A stretch of DNA of 11,613 nt from Acidobacteriota bacterium. Lineage in GTDB: Bacteria > Acidobacteriota > Terriglobia > Terriglobales > Acidobacteriaceae. Numbering within the stretch: the stretch's first letter is position 1; every line of letters begins with the position of its first letter. The stretch is from assembly GCA_021781255.1 (NCBI GenBank), contig JAJXXG010000083.1, positions 1 to 11,613 on the forward strand, read 5' to 3'. The position numbers and the translations under genes are program-made. Shown piece by piece: positions 1-5,865 of the stretch. Below the pieces are notes generated by a model that was not told the origin of the DNA, did not search any database, and was given only the letters and a program-made list of their open reading frames with translations.

Positions 1-114
1 GAGCGTGTCCGTAGCTGGTCAGGTCAAGATAGCCGGTCTGCGTCAGGCCCGCTGGAAGAGCGTGCGCGTAGCCGGTCAGGTAAAGATCGCCGGTCTGCGT
101 CAGGCCCGCTGGAA
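1..114 (-). repeat. Two tandem 57-bp coding repeats
   Basis: Bases 1-57 and 58-114 are direct repeats with 52 of 57 positions identical and no gaps. The period equals 19 codons and stays in frame with the minus-strand gene. The mismatches fall at copy positions 8, 9, 16, 25 and 31. In coding terms they change four residues (Asp/Tyr, Tyr/Asp, Gly/Ser, Ala/Gly), while the LPAGLTQTG half is identical at every base, including silent sites. The array may continue beyond the left edge. Confidence 0.9.
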
Positions 115-151
115 GAGATAGGTTTTTATCAATCAACTGCTGAATTGTCAT
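1..151 (-). CDS. LPxGL-repeat (leucine-rich-repeat-like) protein, 5' part only
   Basis: The gene starts at ATG 151-149 and is still open at base 1, so only about 50 codons are visible. The protein begins MTIQQLIDKNLS and then enters tandem 19-residue units of the form LPAGLTQTGxLxLTxYxHA. This spacing of Leu, Gly and Pro matches the LPxGLxxxGxLxLxxT type of leucine-rich or solenoid repeat found in phage and bacterial surface or effector-like proteins. That family link is from recalled pattern, not a search. The start is well supported: GAGGG lies 8 nt upstream of the ATG, and a strong promoter lies just before it (174-202). Unlike its neighbours it is not overlapped with the preceding gene and has its own promoter, so it may be expressed independently of the head operon. 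Its job is unknown; a tail or receptor-binding part, or a host-expressed accessory (moron) protein, are both possible. Confidence 0.7.
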   Translation of the reverse strand, partial: MTIQQLIDKNLSLPAGLTQTGDLYLTGYAHALPAGLTQTGYLDLTSYGHA

Positions 152-173
152 TTTGAAAACCCTCACGGCTTTC

Positions 174-202
174 TTTATATCCGTAATTATTCCGTATGTC
201 AA
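174..202 (-). promoter_or_regulatory. Strong sigma-70-type promoter for the LPxGL-repeat gene
   Basis: On the minus strand a perfect -35 box TTGACA (202-197) is followed by a 17-bp spacer and a -10 box TATAAA (179-174), which matches the consensus at five of six bases. The predicted start of transcription is near base 167, giving a 5' leader of about 15 nt that contains the GAGGG ribosome-binding site of the gene starting at 151. The -35 box lies just after the stop codon of the preceding gene (214-212). No other site in the window was seen to match the consensus this well. Activity is inferred. Confidence 0.75.
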
Positions 203-211
203 GCGGCTATT

Positions 212-922
212 TTACGAGGCTCGTGCATTCGATCCCAACTTGCCCGCCATCTCGCTGCGCAGCGATGTCCGTCCCACATTCAGCATCTGCTCGAACATGA
301 TCGCCTTGGCCTGCTCGTCCAGGCCATCCTGCGTAGCCAGAAGCGCCGCCACCGCCTCGCGCCGCCATATCTCAAAGCGAGCGTCGTTGACAATCAGCCC
401 GGCCTCGCTCAGAAACCACTTGTGGTAGATGTATCCAAACTCATCCGGCACCGGCCCGAACACATCGCTCCAGCCCTTCAGCAGCGGAGCCTTATTCTGC
501 GCATCGCAAAAGAATGTGTAGTTTTGGTCCGGCACATAGTCGAAGCGGAAAGTGATGTTGCCCTGGTTGTCGTCATAGACCGGAGCCACCAGTTGCGGGC
601 GCTGCGAGCTGCTCGACTTGCGCAGATCCGTGCGTCCCTCGATCGCATAGATCGTTCCGCTCGAATCCTCCAGCCACATCTCCTCCATAAATCCCAGCGT
701 CGGCAAACTCACCTGGTAATCGGTCTTTCCCGCGGCAGTGATCGGAATCGAGAAGTTGAAGCGGTTGAATCGGTACGCGAACGGCGGCCCCAGAATCCGC
801 TGCAAAGTGATATTTGCTGATGTCAGGCCAGGCTGGTAGTTGCTGATGTTCAGGCGCTGGTTCTTAATCAGCGTCTTCACATAATTCACCGCGTCCTGAA
901 CCGTGATTGAGACTGACCCCAT
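212..922 (-). CDS. Phage structural protein, neck or connector candidate (236 aa)
   Basis: I do not recognise a named family. The N-terminal part (about residues 5-60) looks helical and then enters a segment GPPFAYRFNRF with an aromatic and basic pattern. Residues 65-140 look beta-rich, and residues 160-225 look helical and polar, ending in a charged helix with LDEQAKAIMFEQML. The size and helix-beta-helix layout would suit an adaptor or stopper at the head-tail joint, and it lies downstream of the capsid genes where such proteins are common, but this is inference. The ATG (922-920) directly follows the TAG of the methyltransferase gene with no gap. A clear GGAGGT lies 7 nt upstream, so the start is firm. 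It is the last gene before the intergenic promoter at 174-202. Confidence 0.75.
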   Translation of the reverse strand: MGSVSITVQDAVNYVKTLIKNQRLNISNYQPGLTSANITLQRILGPPFAYRFNRFNFSIPITAAGKTDYQVSLPTLGFMEEMWLEDSSGTIYAIEGRTDLRKSSSSQRPQLVAPVYDDNQGNITFRFDYVPDQNYTFFCDAQNKAPLLKGWSDVFGPVPDEFGYIYHKWFLSEAGLIVNDARFEIWRREAVAALLATQDGLDEQAKAIMFEQMLNVGRTSLRSEMAGKLGSNARAS

Positions 923-1777
923 CTAGCCAACCTCCAGCAACTGCATTTGTGGCCGGTTCTTCCACGCCGCTGCATTAAACCAAAGTACCTCGGTCCGCTG
1001 GCGCGCACCATCAGCCATGCACTGCCGTTCGATCCGCTGCCATCCATCGTAAAGTTCTGCATATAGCGGCGACTCATAGCCCGATAGCATGACCATGCCC
1101 TTCACGCCGCGCAACACCGCAGCCAACAGCCGATGATCGTCGTCGCTCATTTCGCATTCGTAAGCGGAGTTGCCGCGATCCATATTGCGGGTCGAATGGA
1201 CGTAGGGAGGGTCGACGTAGTGCAGAGTTTCCTTCGTGTCGTGCTGAAGGATCACGGTCGTCGCTTCGCGATTCTCAATCGTCACGCCCTTCAGACGCTC
1301 CACTAGCGCGTCGATGTGTGAAGGCAGATTTACCCAGTCCATCGCCGGCGTAGTGCCCGATCTATTCGAATTTGAGCGAAAACCTGTGCTATGCCTTGCG
1401 TTCGTCGCCGCGCTTCCAAAGCCGGCGAAAGACCGAAGGACTGTTAGCCTGGCCCGCTCAACAGGATCAACGACCGCTTGCAAATGGACCTCGCCAGTCT
1501 GATCAAACTCGGCGCGGGCATATGGCGTCAGCTCAATCACCCGCTTGAGTTCAAGCGCATGGATCGGATCCCGCATCACTTTGAAAACGTTCACGACAGT
1601 ATCCCATTTGTCGTTGTAAACCTCGGCATAGCTGCGCGGCTTTTGCAGTAGAACGCTTGCAGCGCCGCCAAAACATTCGGTGTAAATCCGATGCTTTGGC
1701 ATCAGCGAAATAATACAGTTCGCCAAAAGCCACTTTCCACCGTGATATCGGAGAAATGGACGTTTTATACCTGCCAC
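923..1777 (-). CDS. D12-class DNA adenine-N6 methyltransferase (Dam-like)
   Basis: This 284-aa protein should transfer a methyl group from S-adenosylmethionine to the N6 of adenine in DNA. It shows the D12 (MethyltransfD12) order: the N-terminal FLRYHGGKW block (residues 8-16), the SAM-binding block ECFGGAASVL (34-43), and the catalytic DPPY motif (189-192). The length is normal for the family, so the enzyme looks intact. Target specificity cannot be read from sequence; GATC is common in the family, and GATC sites are frequent in this window (for example 85-88). The start is GTG (1777-1775), supported by AAAGGA 8 nt upstream, and the leader is noticeably AT-rich. It sits between two putative structural genes, an unusual place for a modification enzyme. 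It may protect phage DNA from host restriction or alter host methylation. Confidence 0.92.
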   Translation of the reverse strand: MAGIKRPFLRYHGGKWLLANCIISLMPKHRIYTECFGGAASVLLQKPRSYAEVYNDKWDTVVNVFKVMRDPIHALELKRVIELTPYARAEFDQTGEVHLQAVVDPVERARLTVLRSFAGFGSAATNARHSTGFRSNSNRSGTTPAMDWVNLPSHIDALVERLKGVTIENREATTVILQHDTKETLHYVDPPYVHSTRNMDRGNSAYECEMSDDDHRLLAAVLRGVKGMVMLSGYESPLYAELYDGWQRIERQCMADGARQRTEVLWFNAAAWKNRPQMQLLEVG

Positions 1778-1808
1778 TTATATAATCCTTTGCAATACTT
1801 ATAACTTT

Positions 1809-2810
1809 TTACTGCCACCAACCATATGGGTTACCCGCCGAGATCGGTCCGCCGCGCGCCCAGCGCGTGTCTACGACACCGCCCGCCGGCATCAATCCGT
1901 AGATGTTCGTCTCCCGGTCGCCCTGCTTCGCGGCCTGCGGAAGCGTGATCATTTCCCAGCGCTCCCACTCCGCATAACCCTCCTGCTTCATCTTCGGATC
2001 GCTGGCCGCTTTCTTGCACCCCGCCTCCAGGCCCTCGCGGAAAAATAGTGAGTAGCTGTCCGGAATCGGATCCAGCAACTGCGCCATACTCGTGAACAGC
2101 GGTGGGTCGTACTGAAACACCGGAATCACCTGCCACACCGGAGCCGTAGCGCCGGGCAGATTGTCGATGCGGAATCCCTGGCTCGATGGGCTCACCACTG
2201 TCCACACTACGCTGCCATCGTCGACCAGCGTTCCCTCTGGCGCGCCAGCCGCGGCAAAGGGCGCGGTCGAGCCCGTCGTCCCGAACGTCGTCAGGATTAG
2301 GATATTGCCGTTCTTGTCCAGAAAGTTCATCAGTGGGTTCTGCGCGGTCGGCCCATTGCCCACTAGCGGCTGGTAGACCGTATTCGCGCCCGGCCACACG
2401 CCCAGCGCCAGGTCGCGGTTGTACATCCAGCACATGTTGAAGACGCCCCACTGGCTCTGGCTGGTGCGCGGCAGGTTCTTCCTCCACTTCGGCGTCGGCA
2501 CCATGATCGGCTTGGGCAGGGAAGTGGAGTTGATGTTAATCGCCGTGATGTCTTCGCCCCAGCCGATCGGACCGTTCGGCTGCGCGAGCTGCGGATAGTC
2601 CTGTTGCCAACTGTTGGTGTAAAACGGCGCTGCCACGGTCGAGTTCCACTTCCAGTTCAGCCGCTCGCATACGATCATCTTCATCACGCCGTCGGCAATC
2701 TCGAGCGCCGCCTTGTCGCCATAGCCCGCCGGCCCCTTGCGCGGATCGGGGATCCCCGCGAAGGCGATGTAATCGAACATGCTGCCGAGCGTCTTGGTGC
2801 TATTTCCCAT
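1809..2810 (-). CDS. Phage structural protein with a fibre-like insert (333 aa)
   Basis: No named family is recognised. The N-terminal 130 residues contain many Trp and Tyr, including GPIGWGED (80-87) and NMCWMYNRDLALG (125-137). The middle (about 174-206) carries TTGSTAP and later VDDGSVVWTVV, a pattern well known from phage tail fibre and surface domains of the form GTTGxxxPxW followed by DGTVxWT. The C-terminal third is mixed and ends in WARGG and GNPYGWWQ. The make-up suggests a virion surface or neck component rather than an enzyme. The ATG overlaps the end of the 65-aa gene by 11 bp, and AAGG lies about 8 nt upstream. A 31-bp gap separates its TAA from the methyltransferase start. No signal peptide or membrane segment is seen. 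Confidence 0.75.
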   Translation of the reverse strand: MGNSTKTLGSMFDYIAFAGIPDPRKGPAGYGDKAALEIADGVMKMIVCERLNWKWNSTVAAPFYTNSWQQDYPQLAQPNGPIGWGEDITAININSTSLPKPIMVPTPKWRKNLPRTSQSQWGVFNMCWMYNRDLALGVWPGANTVYQPLVGNGPTAQNPLMNFLDKNGNILILTTFGTTGSTAPFAAAGAPEGTLVDDGSVVWTVVSPSSQGFRIDNLPGATAPVWQVIPVFQYDPPLFTSMAQLLDPIPDSYSLFFREGLEAGCKKAASDPKMKQEGYAEWERWEMITLPQAAKQGDRETNIYGLMPAGGVVDTRWARGGPISAGNPYGWWQ

Positions 2811-2997
2811 ATTCGCAGCCTTCTACTGGGCAGGCCACCGTGTAATAAATTTCGATCTTATGGTTGTTTTCGCAGACAAACAGACGGGTATGGCTATTCG
2901 GATCATGGACATGGGGCGGTTCGGCGTGACTCCCCATCATGGTTTGCCCGTGGCTTAGTTCGAAGAATCTAGACGAATTACATTCCGGACATTTCAT
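2800..2997 (-). CDS. Small zinc-ribbon-like protein (65 aa)
   Basis: This short protein is rich in possible metal ligands: CPEC at residues 3-6, a His-rich middle with HVHD (29-32), CENNH (42-46), and a CPVEGC pair (56-61). Two Cys pairs or knuckles around a small beta segment are typical of zinc ribbons. The role is unknown; it could bind nucleic acid or stabilise a protein partner. GGAG lies about 8 nt before the ATG, which supports the start. It follows an intercistronic hairpin (3020-3052) and overlaps the next gene by 11 bp, suggesting translational coupling with the 333-aa protein. Short zinc-ribbon genes inside phage head modules are known but rarely have an assigned function. Confidence 0.75.
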   Translation of the reverse strand: MKCPECNSSRFFELSHGQTMMGSHAEPPHVHDPNSHTRLFVCENNHKIEIYYTVACPVEGCEYGK

Positions 2998-3009
2998 TCC
3001 ACTTCTCCG

Positions 3010-3052
3010 AAAACTCCAAAGCGGCCCACCGCTGTTTGAACGATGGGCCGCT
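3010..3052 (-). terminator. Intercistronic hairpin, possible rho-independent terminator or attenuator
   Basis: The 76-bp gap between the Ig-like gene and the zinc-ribbon gene contains a perfect 9-bp inverted repeat, AGCGGCCCA (3052-3044 in minus reading) and TGGGCCGCT (3028-3020), with a 15-nt loop. The minus-strand transcript after the stem reads TTGGAGTTTTC, so the T-run is interrupted and short. The stem is GC-rich and stable. It may act as a partial terminator, an RNA-processing site or a stabiliser of the upstream message. Confidence 0.45.
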
Positions 3053-3073
3053 CCAGTCTACATCCAGACTCGC

Positions 3074-3559
3074 CTAAGCGGTCTGAGTAATCGATACAGT
3101 GAACTGCTGCGGTTCGGGAGTCAGCGGCAGAGTGATGCTGCCGGAGACAGACTTGCCGGTGGGGTCGGTAGTCGTTGCGGTGATGGTGACGCTCGCGGCG
3201 GTGTCGCTGGCGGGCAGGGTCACCACGCAATTGTCGGTGCTGGCATCGGGCGTCAGAACGGCCGACTTGTCGTCGGCGGTCCAGACGAAGCTTGCGCCCG
3301 AAGGCAGAGGGATGGTTACGCCGTTGTCCTGCAGTACAGCGTTGAAGGTTCCGGAATCTCCAGCTTTGGTGATCATTTCTTTGTTCTCCAGGGTGATGCG
3401 GATGGTGTAGCGCTTGACTTCTCTCTCTAGGATGCAGAACGCGTGCAGCGCGGAAGGAAAGTTGACCTCGACGAGCCTCCATCCATGGCGGGCGCGACGA
3501 TTCAAAAACTCTTCGAGCTCCCGCATCTCGATCTTCCGCACATCGTATTCAAACATCAT
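3074..3559 (-). CDS. DUF4177-like plus Ig-like domain protein (161 aa)
   Basis: Residues 2-49 resemble the DUF4177 pattern: an EYDVRKIE strand, a helix, then LNRRARHGWRLVEV, where the GW near the end of the helix is typical. Residues from about 62 to the end form an Ig-like (BIG-type) beta sandwich with FVWTADD and repeated Thr/Ser/Ala strands, as in head-decoration or tail proteins. I chose ATG 3559-3557 (a second ATG follows at once) because the upstream in-frame ATG at 3610 would overlap the previous gene by 38 nt and has no ribosome-binding site. The site before 3559 is itself weak. An internal in-frame ATG at 3376 has GGAG 9 nt upstream, so a 100-aa Ig-only product could also be made. 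The virion role is inferred from context. Confidence 0.72.
   Translation of the reverse strand: MMFEYDVRKIEMRELEEFLNRRARHGWRLVEVNFPSALHAFCILEREVKRYTIRITLENKEMITKAGDSGTFNAVLQDNGVTIPLPSGASFVWTADDKSAVLTPDASTDNCVVTLPASDTAASVTITATTTDPTGKSVSGSITLPLTPEPQQFTVSITQTA
3374..3389 (-). promoter_or_regulatory. Internal ribosome-binding site and ATG for an Ig-only product
   Basis: Within the DUF4177-like/Ig-like gene, GGAG (3389-3386) is followed 9 nt later by ATG (3376-3374), exactly where the Ig-like domain begins (MITKAG). The spacing is ideal and better than that of the gene's own first start. Use of this start would give a free 100-aa Ig-like protein alongside the fusion. This is inference from sequence only. 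Confidence 0.4.
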
Positions 3560-3572
3560 AGATAAGGTATTT

Positions 3573-3851
3573 CTACGGGGCGTAATACGGGATCTTCGCA
3601 GCGGTGCCATTGATCGTCAGTGTCAGGTAACCGAGCGGAGCAGCGGGCAAAGCTGTCGCCGCTCCCCCGGTTGCGGAGTTCGCGGTCGTCTGGCCAGTCA
3701 AAGGCAGCGGCTTGCCTGCTGAAGCCACAGCCACCGGAGCTCCATTCTGGCCGAAGGTGTACAGAACATTATTGACTGCATCCAATACGATTCCTTCAGT
3801 GCCAGGCATTGTCGCCGGCGGCGCCCCTCGCGTTACGGTATCTGCACCCAT
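3573..3851 (-). CDS. Small phage protein of unknown function (92 aa)
   Basis: The protein has no family I can name. The N-terminal half contains GIVLDAVNNVLYTFGQNGAP, which looks like beta strands. The middle is a low-complexity Ala/Gly/Thr/Pro linker (about residues 43-72). The end, GYLTLTINGTAAKIPYYAP, is a strand-turn-strand ending of a kind seen in small phage structural proteins. Its place three genes after the capsid gene suggests a decoration or minor head protein, but this is only positional. The start is clear: GAGGAAA lies just upstream of ATG 3851-3849, and the gap to the preceding TAA is 16 bp. Its TAG is followed 13 bp later by the next gene. Confidence 0.7.
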   Translation of the reverse strand: MGADTVTRGAPPATMPGTEGIVLDAVNNVLYTFGQNGAPVAVASAGKPLPLTGQTTANSATGGAATALPAAPLGYLTLTINGTAAKIPYYAP

Positions 3852-3867
3852 CGTCTTTTCCTCGCCC

Positions 3868-4569
3868 TTATGCTGCCTGCTGCTGCTTCTCTTCGGCCTG
3901 CGCCTTCAGATCCACCTGCGGCCACGTATCGCACGCGCGCCACGCGAATACCTGCTGGCCGGTGCGCTTCAGGATGTTAGTGTGCGAGGTGCCCGAATCG
4001 CCGTACATCTTGGCCTCTTCGCTCAGCTTCTTGCCCGCCTTCCTCAGCAGCAGTTCGAAGGCTTCCACGTCAGCGTAATACTTGGCGACACGCGCCTTGG
4101 CATGAGCCTTGGATTCATCCTGCTCGAGCACGATTCCAGCCGGCATCTTCTCGCCCTTCCTGAAGGGCTCCTCCTGCATAAAGCGCTTATGCGGCGTGAA
4201 GAACTTGCCCCGGCAGTTCGCGCAGTAGATCAGCAGCGTCCAGCCGTCGGGCATGCGTGTTACCACCAGCATGCTCTGGCGCTCGTCGCCACCCTTGGTG
4301 GGATTGGCCATCGGCGCGCCCTGCAGGTGCTCGCAGGAGTTCTGCAACTCGCGCTGCGACTCCACGCCGATGCGCAGGTTCAACTGCCGCTCTCTGCGCT
4401 CACGCGCCTGCTGGGCGCGGATAGCGATGCGTTTGGCATTCTCCTCGGCGGCAATGTCATTGTCGAGCTCGGCCTTGACCAACTGCGTCTCCAGCAACTG
4501 CTCCTGCTTGCGCGCGTTGCGCAACTGGACTTCGATCAACTCCTCCGCCGCTGTCTTTTTCTCCGCCAT
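3868..4569 (-). CDS. Coiled-coil protein with zinc-knuckle motif (233 aa)
   Basis: Residues 1-75 are strongly charged and heptad-like (AEELIEVQLRNARKQEQLLE, later ARERRERQ), as expected for a long coiled coil. A CEH (79-81) and a YCANC (115-119) frame a short beta segment and together look like a C-x-H plus C-x-x-C zinc site. The remainder is mixed, with a helical stretch around 155-185 and a Gln/Ala-rich tail. I do not recognise a named family. It follows the capsid gene directly and may be a minor head protein or an assembly factor. The start is supported by GAGG 6 nt before ATG 4569-4567. That site sits inside a palindrome (4572-4585), and a hairpin precedes it, so expression may be set separately from the capsid gene. 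Confidence 0.75.
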   Translation of the reverse strand: MAEKKTAAEELIEVQLRNARKQEQLLETQLVKAELDNDIAAEENAKRIAIRAQQARERRERQLNLRIGVESQRELQNSCEHLQGAPMANPTKGGDERQSMLVVTRMPDGWTLLIYCANCRGKFFTPHKRFMQEEPFRKGEKMPAGIVLEQDESKAHAKARVAKYYADVEAFELLLRKAGKKLSEEAKMYGDSGTSHTNILKRTGQQVFAWRACDTWPQVDLKAQAEEKQQQAA

Positions 4570-4571
4570 CG

Positions 4572-4585
4572 TTTACCTCGGTAAA
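4572..4585 (-). promoter_or_regulatory. Palindrome overlapping a ribosome-binding site
   Basis: The sequence TTTACC-GA-GGTAAA is a perfect 6-bp inverted repeat with a 2-nt centre. It contains the GAGG ribosome-binding site of the 233-aa gene. In RNA it could form a 5-bp stem (TTTAC with GTAAA) around a CGAG loop, which would hold the site in a small hairpin. The stem is AT-rich and weak. It could equally be a protein-binding operator, or chance. Confidence 0.3.
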
Positions 4586-4613
4586 ACTTGGGGCGGCTGT
4601 TCAAGCCCGCCCC
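4582..4613 (-). terminator. Hairpin after the capsid gene, possible weak terminator
   Basis: In the 70-bp gap after the capsid gene, GGGGCGG and CCGCCCC (plus-strand 4590-4596 and 4607-4613) form a 7-bp all-GC stem with a 10-nt loop. The minus-strand transcript continues AAGTTTTACC, a short T-run. A leaky terminator here would lower expression of the minor genes relative to the capsid protein, a common way phages set copy number. That use is inferred. Confidence 0.45.
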
Positions 4614-4639
4614 TCTCTATTCGGCATCCCGCCGGGGGT

Positions 4640-5848
4640 TTAGGTGGTCTGCGGCACGGCCATCGCCACGCGCGCACGGCTGGTGGCATCGGGCGGAAGC
4701 CCAAGCCCCAGCACAAAGTTGTAGCCGGTCCCGCCCGCGATCACCATGTTCGTGTCATACGCGGTGCGGGCCGAGAATTCGCCGGCCCACAGGCTCAGGT
4801 TTTTCCACCCGCCGCCCTTGCCGATCTTGGTATGGCGCGAGTTCGGGAAGTTGATGAATAGCACGGCGTCGCGACCCGCCATGTAGGTACTGATTGCCGT
4901 GTTGCCGCTGCCCAGGTAGTTCGCGGTCTGCGTCTGGTTGGTCGAGACGCGCCAGTGCCCGCCGAACAGTTCCAGCACCTTCGCCTGGGCCTCGCTGTCC
5001 ATCCCGCCGCCCGGCATCTCCTCCAGCTTCACCTGGCCTGCGTCCGTGTGTTTCCAGATGTCGACGACCGAATTGTTGCTGTTGTCCAGCACTGTGTCGG
5101 CGATCAGGAACGGATGAATCGAACCGTTGTAGTAGCCGTCCATCATCTCCGGCACATTGGCTGCGGCCAGCGAGAACGGCATCTGCTCGATGATGTTCTT
5201 CGTGAACGGGTACGGGCTCACGGTCGCGTCCTGGTTGCTGGTCCGGGTATCCCAGGTACGCAGGTAGTCGAACTGGGCCATCACCAGGTCGTCGATGGTC
5301 AGCGCGGCCTGGTAGGCCATGATCTTGCGGTTGTTCTCCATGTCGTTCGAGATGGAAGTCAACCAGGCAAGGTCTGAAATGTTGTTGTAATTGGCATATT
5401 GCGCCAGCACGATATCCTTGTAGTTCGTGCTGATAACCTCGGGGTTGCCAATCGTCCCCTGCGTCTGCTGCACCAGATCCGCACCCAGCGGCACGTTCAT
5501 GAAGTTGCGGAACGCCATGCCGCTCTTCTCGGGCATGTCCATGTGGGTGCACATCAGCATCTTGTTCAGCTTGCTGTACAGCCACTGCATGAAGACGCGG
5601 TTGTAGTGCGTCGTCAGCCCCGCCTGCGGCATGTTGGTGGTGGTATTCGCCGCCGGGCTCGCACCGTCGGTAAAGGTGCCTCCACGCGACGCCATCGCGG
5701 CCGCCAGCAACACGGCTGATCCGGCCACGTAAAACGCGGCACCGGTTGCGGCGACGATCATGATCGCCTGGTAGATAGCCTGCGAGAGGCCCAGCGCGAA
5801 CCGCTCGTGCCCGGTGAGTCGATTGTTCTGGATGCGGCTCGTCTTCAT
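4640..5848 (-). CDS. Major capsid protein, N4-gp56-like (402 aa)
   Basis: This protein likely forms the icosahedral shell. From about residue 75 it follows the N4-gp56-type layout: a helix with YNRVFMQWLYSKL, then a spine helix and VPLGADL (118-124), QTQGTIGNPEVIS (128-140), and a strand-helix region AQYANYNNISDLAWLTS (149-165). Later come an IHPFLIADT block (243-252), GGHWRVST (295-303) and the glycine-rich C-terminal strands. The assignment rests on this pattern and on its position after the portal and scaffold-type genes. I chose ATG 5848-5846 because AGAAGGA precedes it at good spacing; the reading frame stays open further upstream, but that part overlaps the 272-aa gene. This start gives an odd N terminus: residues 17-54 carry no charge and include a membrane-like stretch. 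An internal ATG at 5695 (residue 52) would give a 351-aa form but has only a weak site. Confidence 0.82.
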   Translation of the reverse strand: MKTSRIQNNRLTGHERFALGLSQAIYQAIMIVAATGAAFYVAGSAVLLAAAMASRGGTFTDGASPAANTTTNMPQAGLTTHYNRVFMQWLYSKLNKMLMCTHMDMPEKSGMAFRNFMNVPLGADLVQQTQGTIGNPEVISTNYKDIVLAQYANYNNISDLAWLTSISNDMENNRKIMAYQAALTIDDLVMAQFDYLRTWDTRTSNQDATVSPYPFTKNIIEQMPFSLAAANVPEMMDGYYNGSIHPFLIADTVLDNSNNSVVDIWKHTDAGQVKLEEMPGGGMDSEAQAKVLELFGGHWRVSTNQTQTANYLGSGNTAISTYMAGRDAVLFINFPNSRHTKIGKGGGWKNLSLWAGEFSARTAYDTNMVIAGGTGYNFVLGLGLPPDATSRARVAMAVPQTT

Positions 5849-5865
5849 GGTCGTTTCCTTCTGCG

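Noticed and set aside
1..114. CRISPR array
   Set aside because: The 57-bp repeats are contiguous with no spacers and stay in frame with a coding sequence.
387..392. TTGACA on the plus strand
   Set aside because: No acceptable -10 box lies 16-18 bp downstream, and no plus-strand gene follows.
1778..1808. AT-rich leader before the adenine methyltransferase as a separate promoter
   Set aside because: A TATAAG-like box is present, but the best upstream TTGGTG is only about 12 bp away, so no credible sigma-70 promoter can be called.
3560..3610. Longer start for the DUF4177/Ig-like gene at 3610
   Set aside because: It would overlap the previous gene by 38 nt, has no ribosome-binding site, and adds an Arg-rich stretch outside the domain.
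3712..4584. 290-codon plus-strand frame
   Set aside because: It is Leu/Arg-rich antisense to the 233-aa coiled-coil gene and part of the 92-aa gene, with no supporting start signal.
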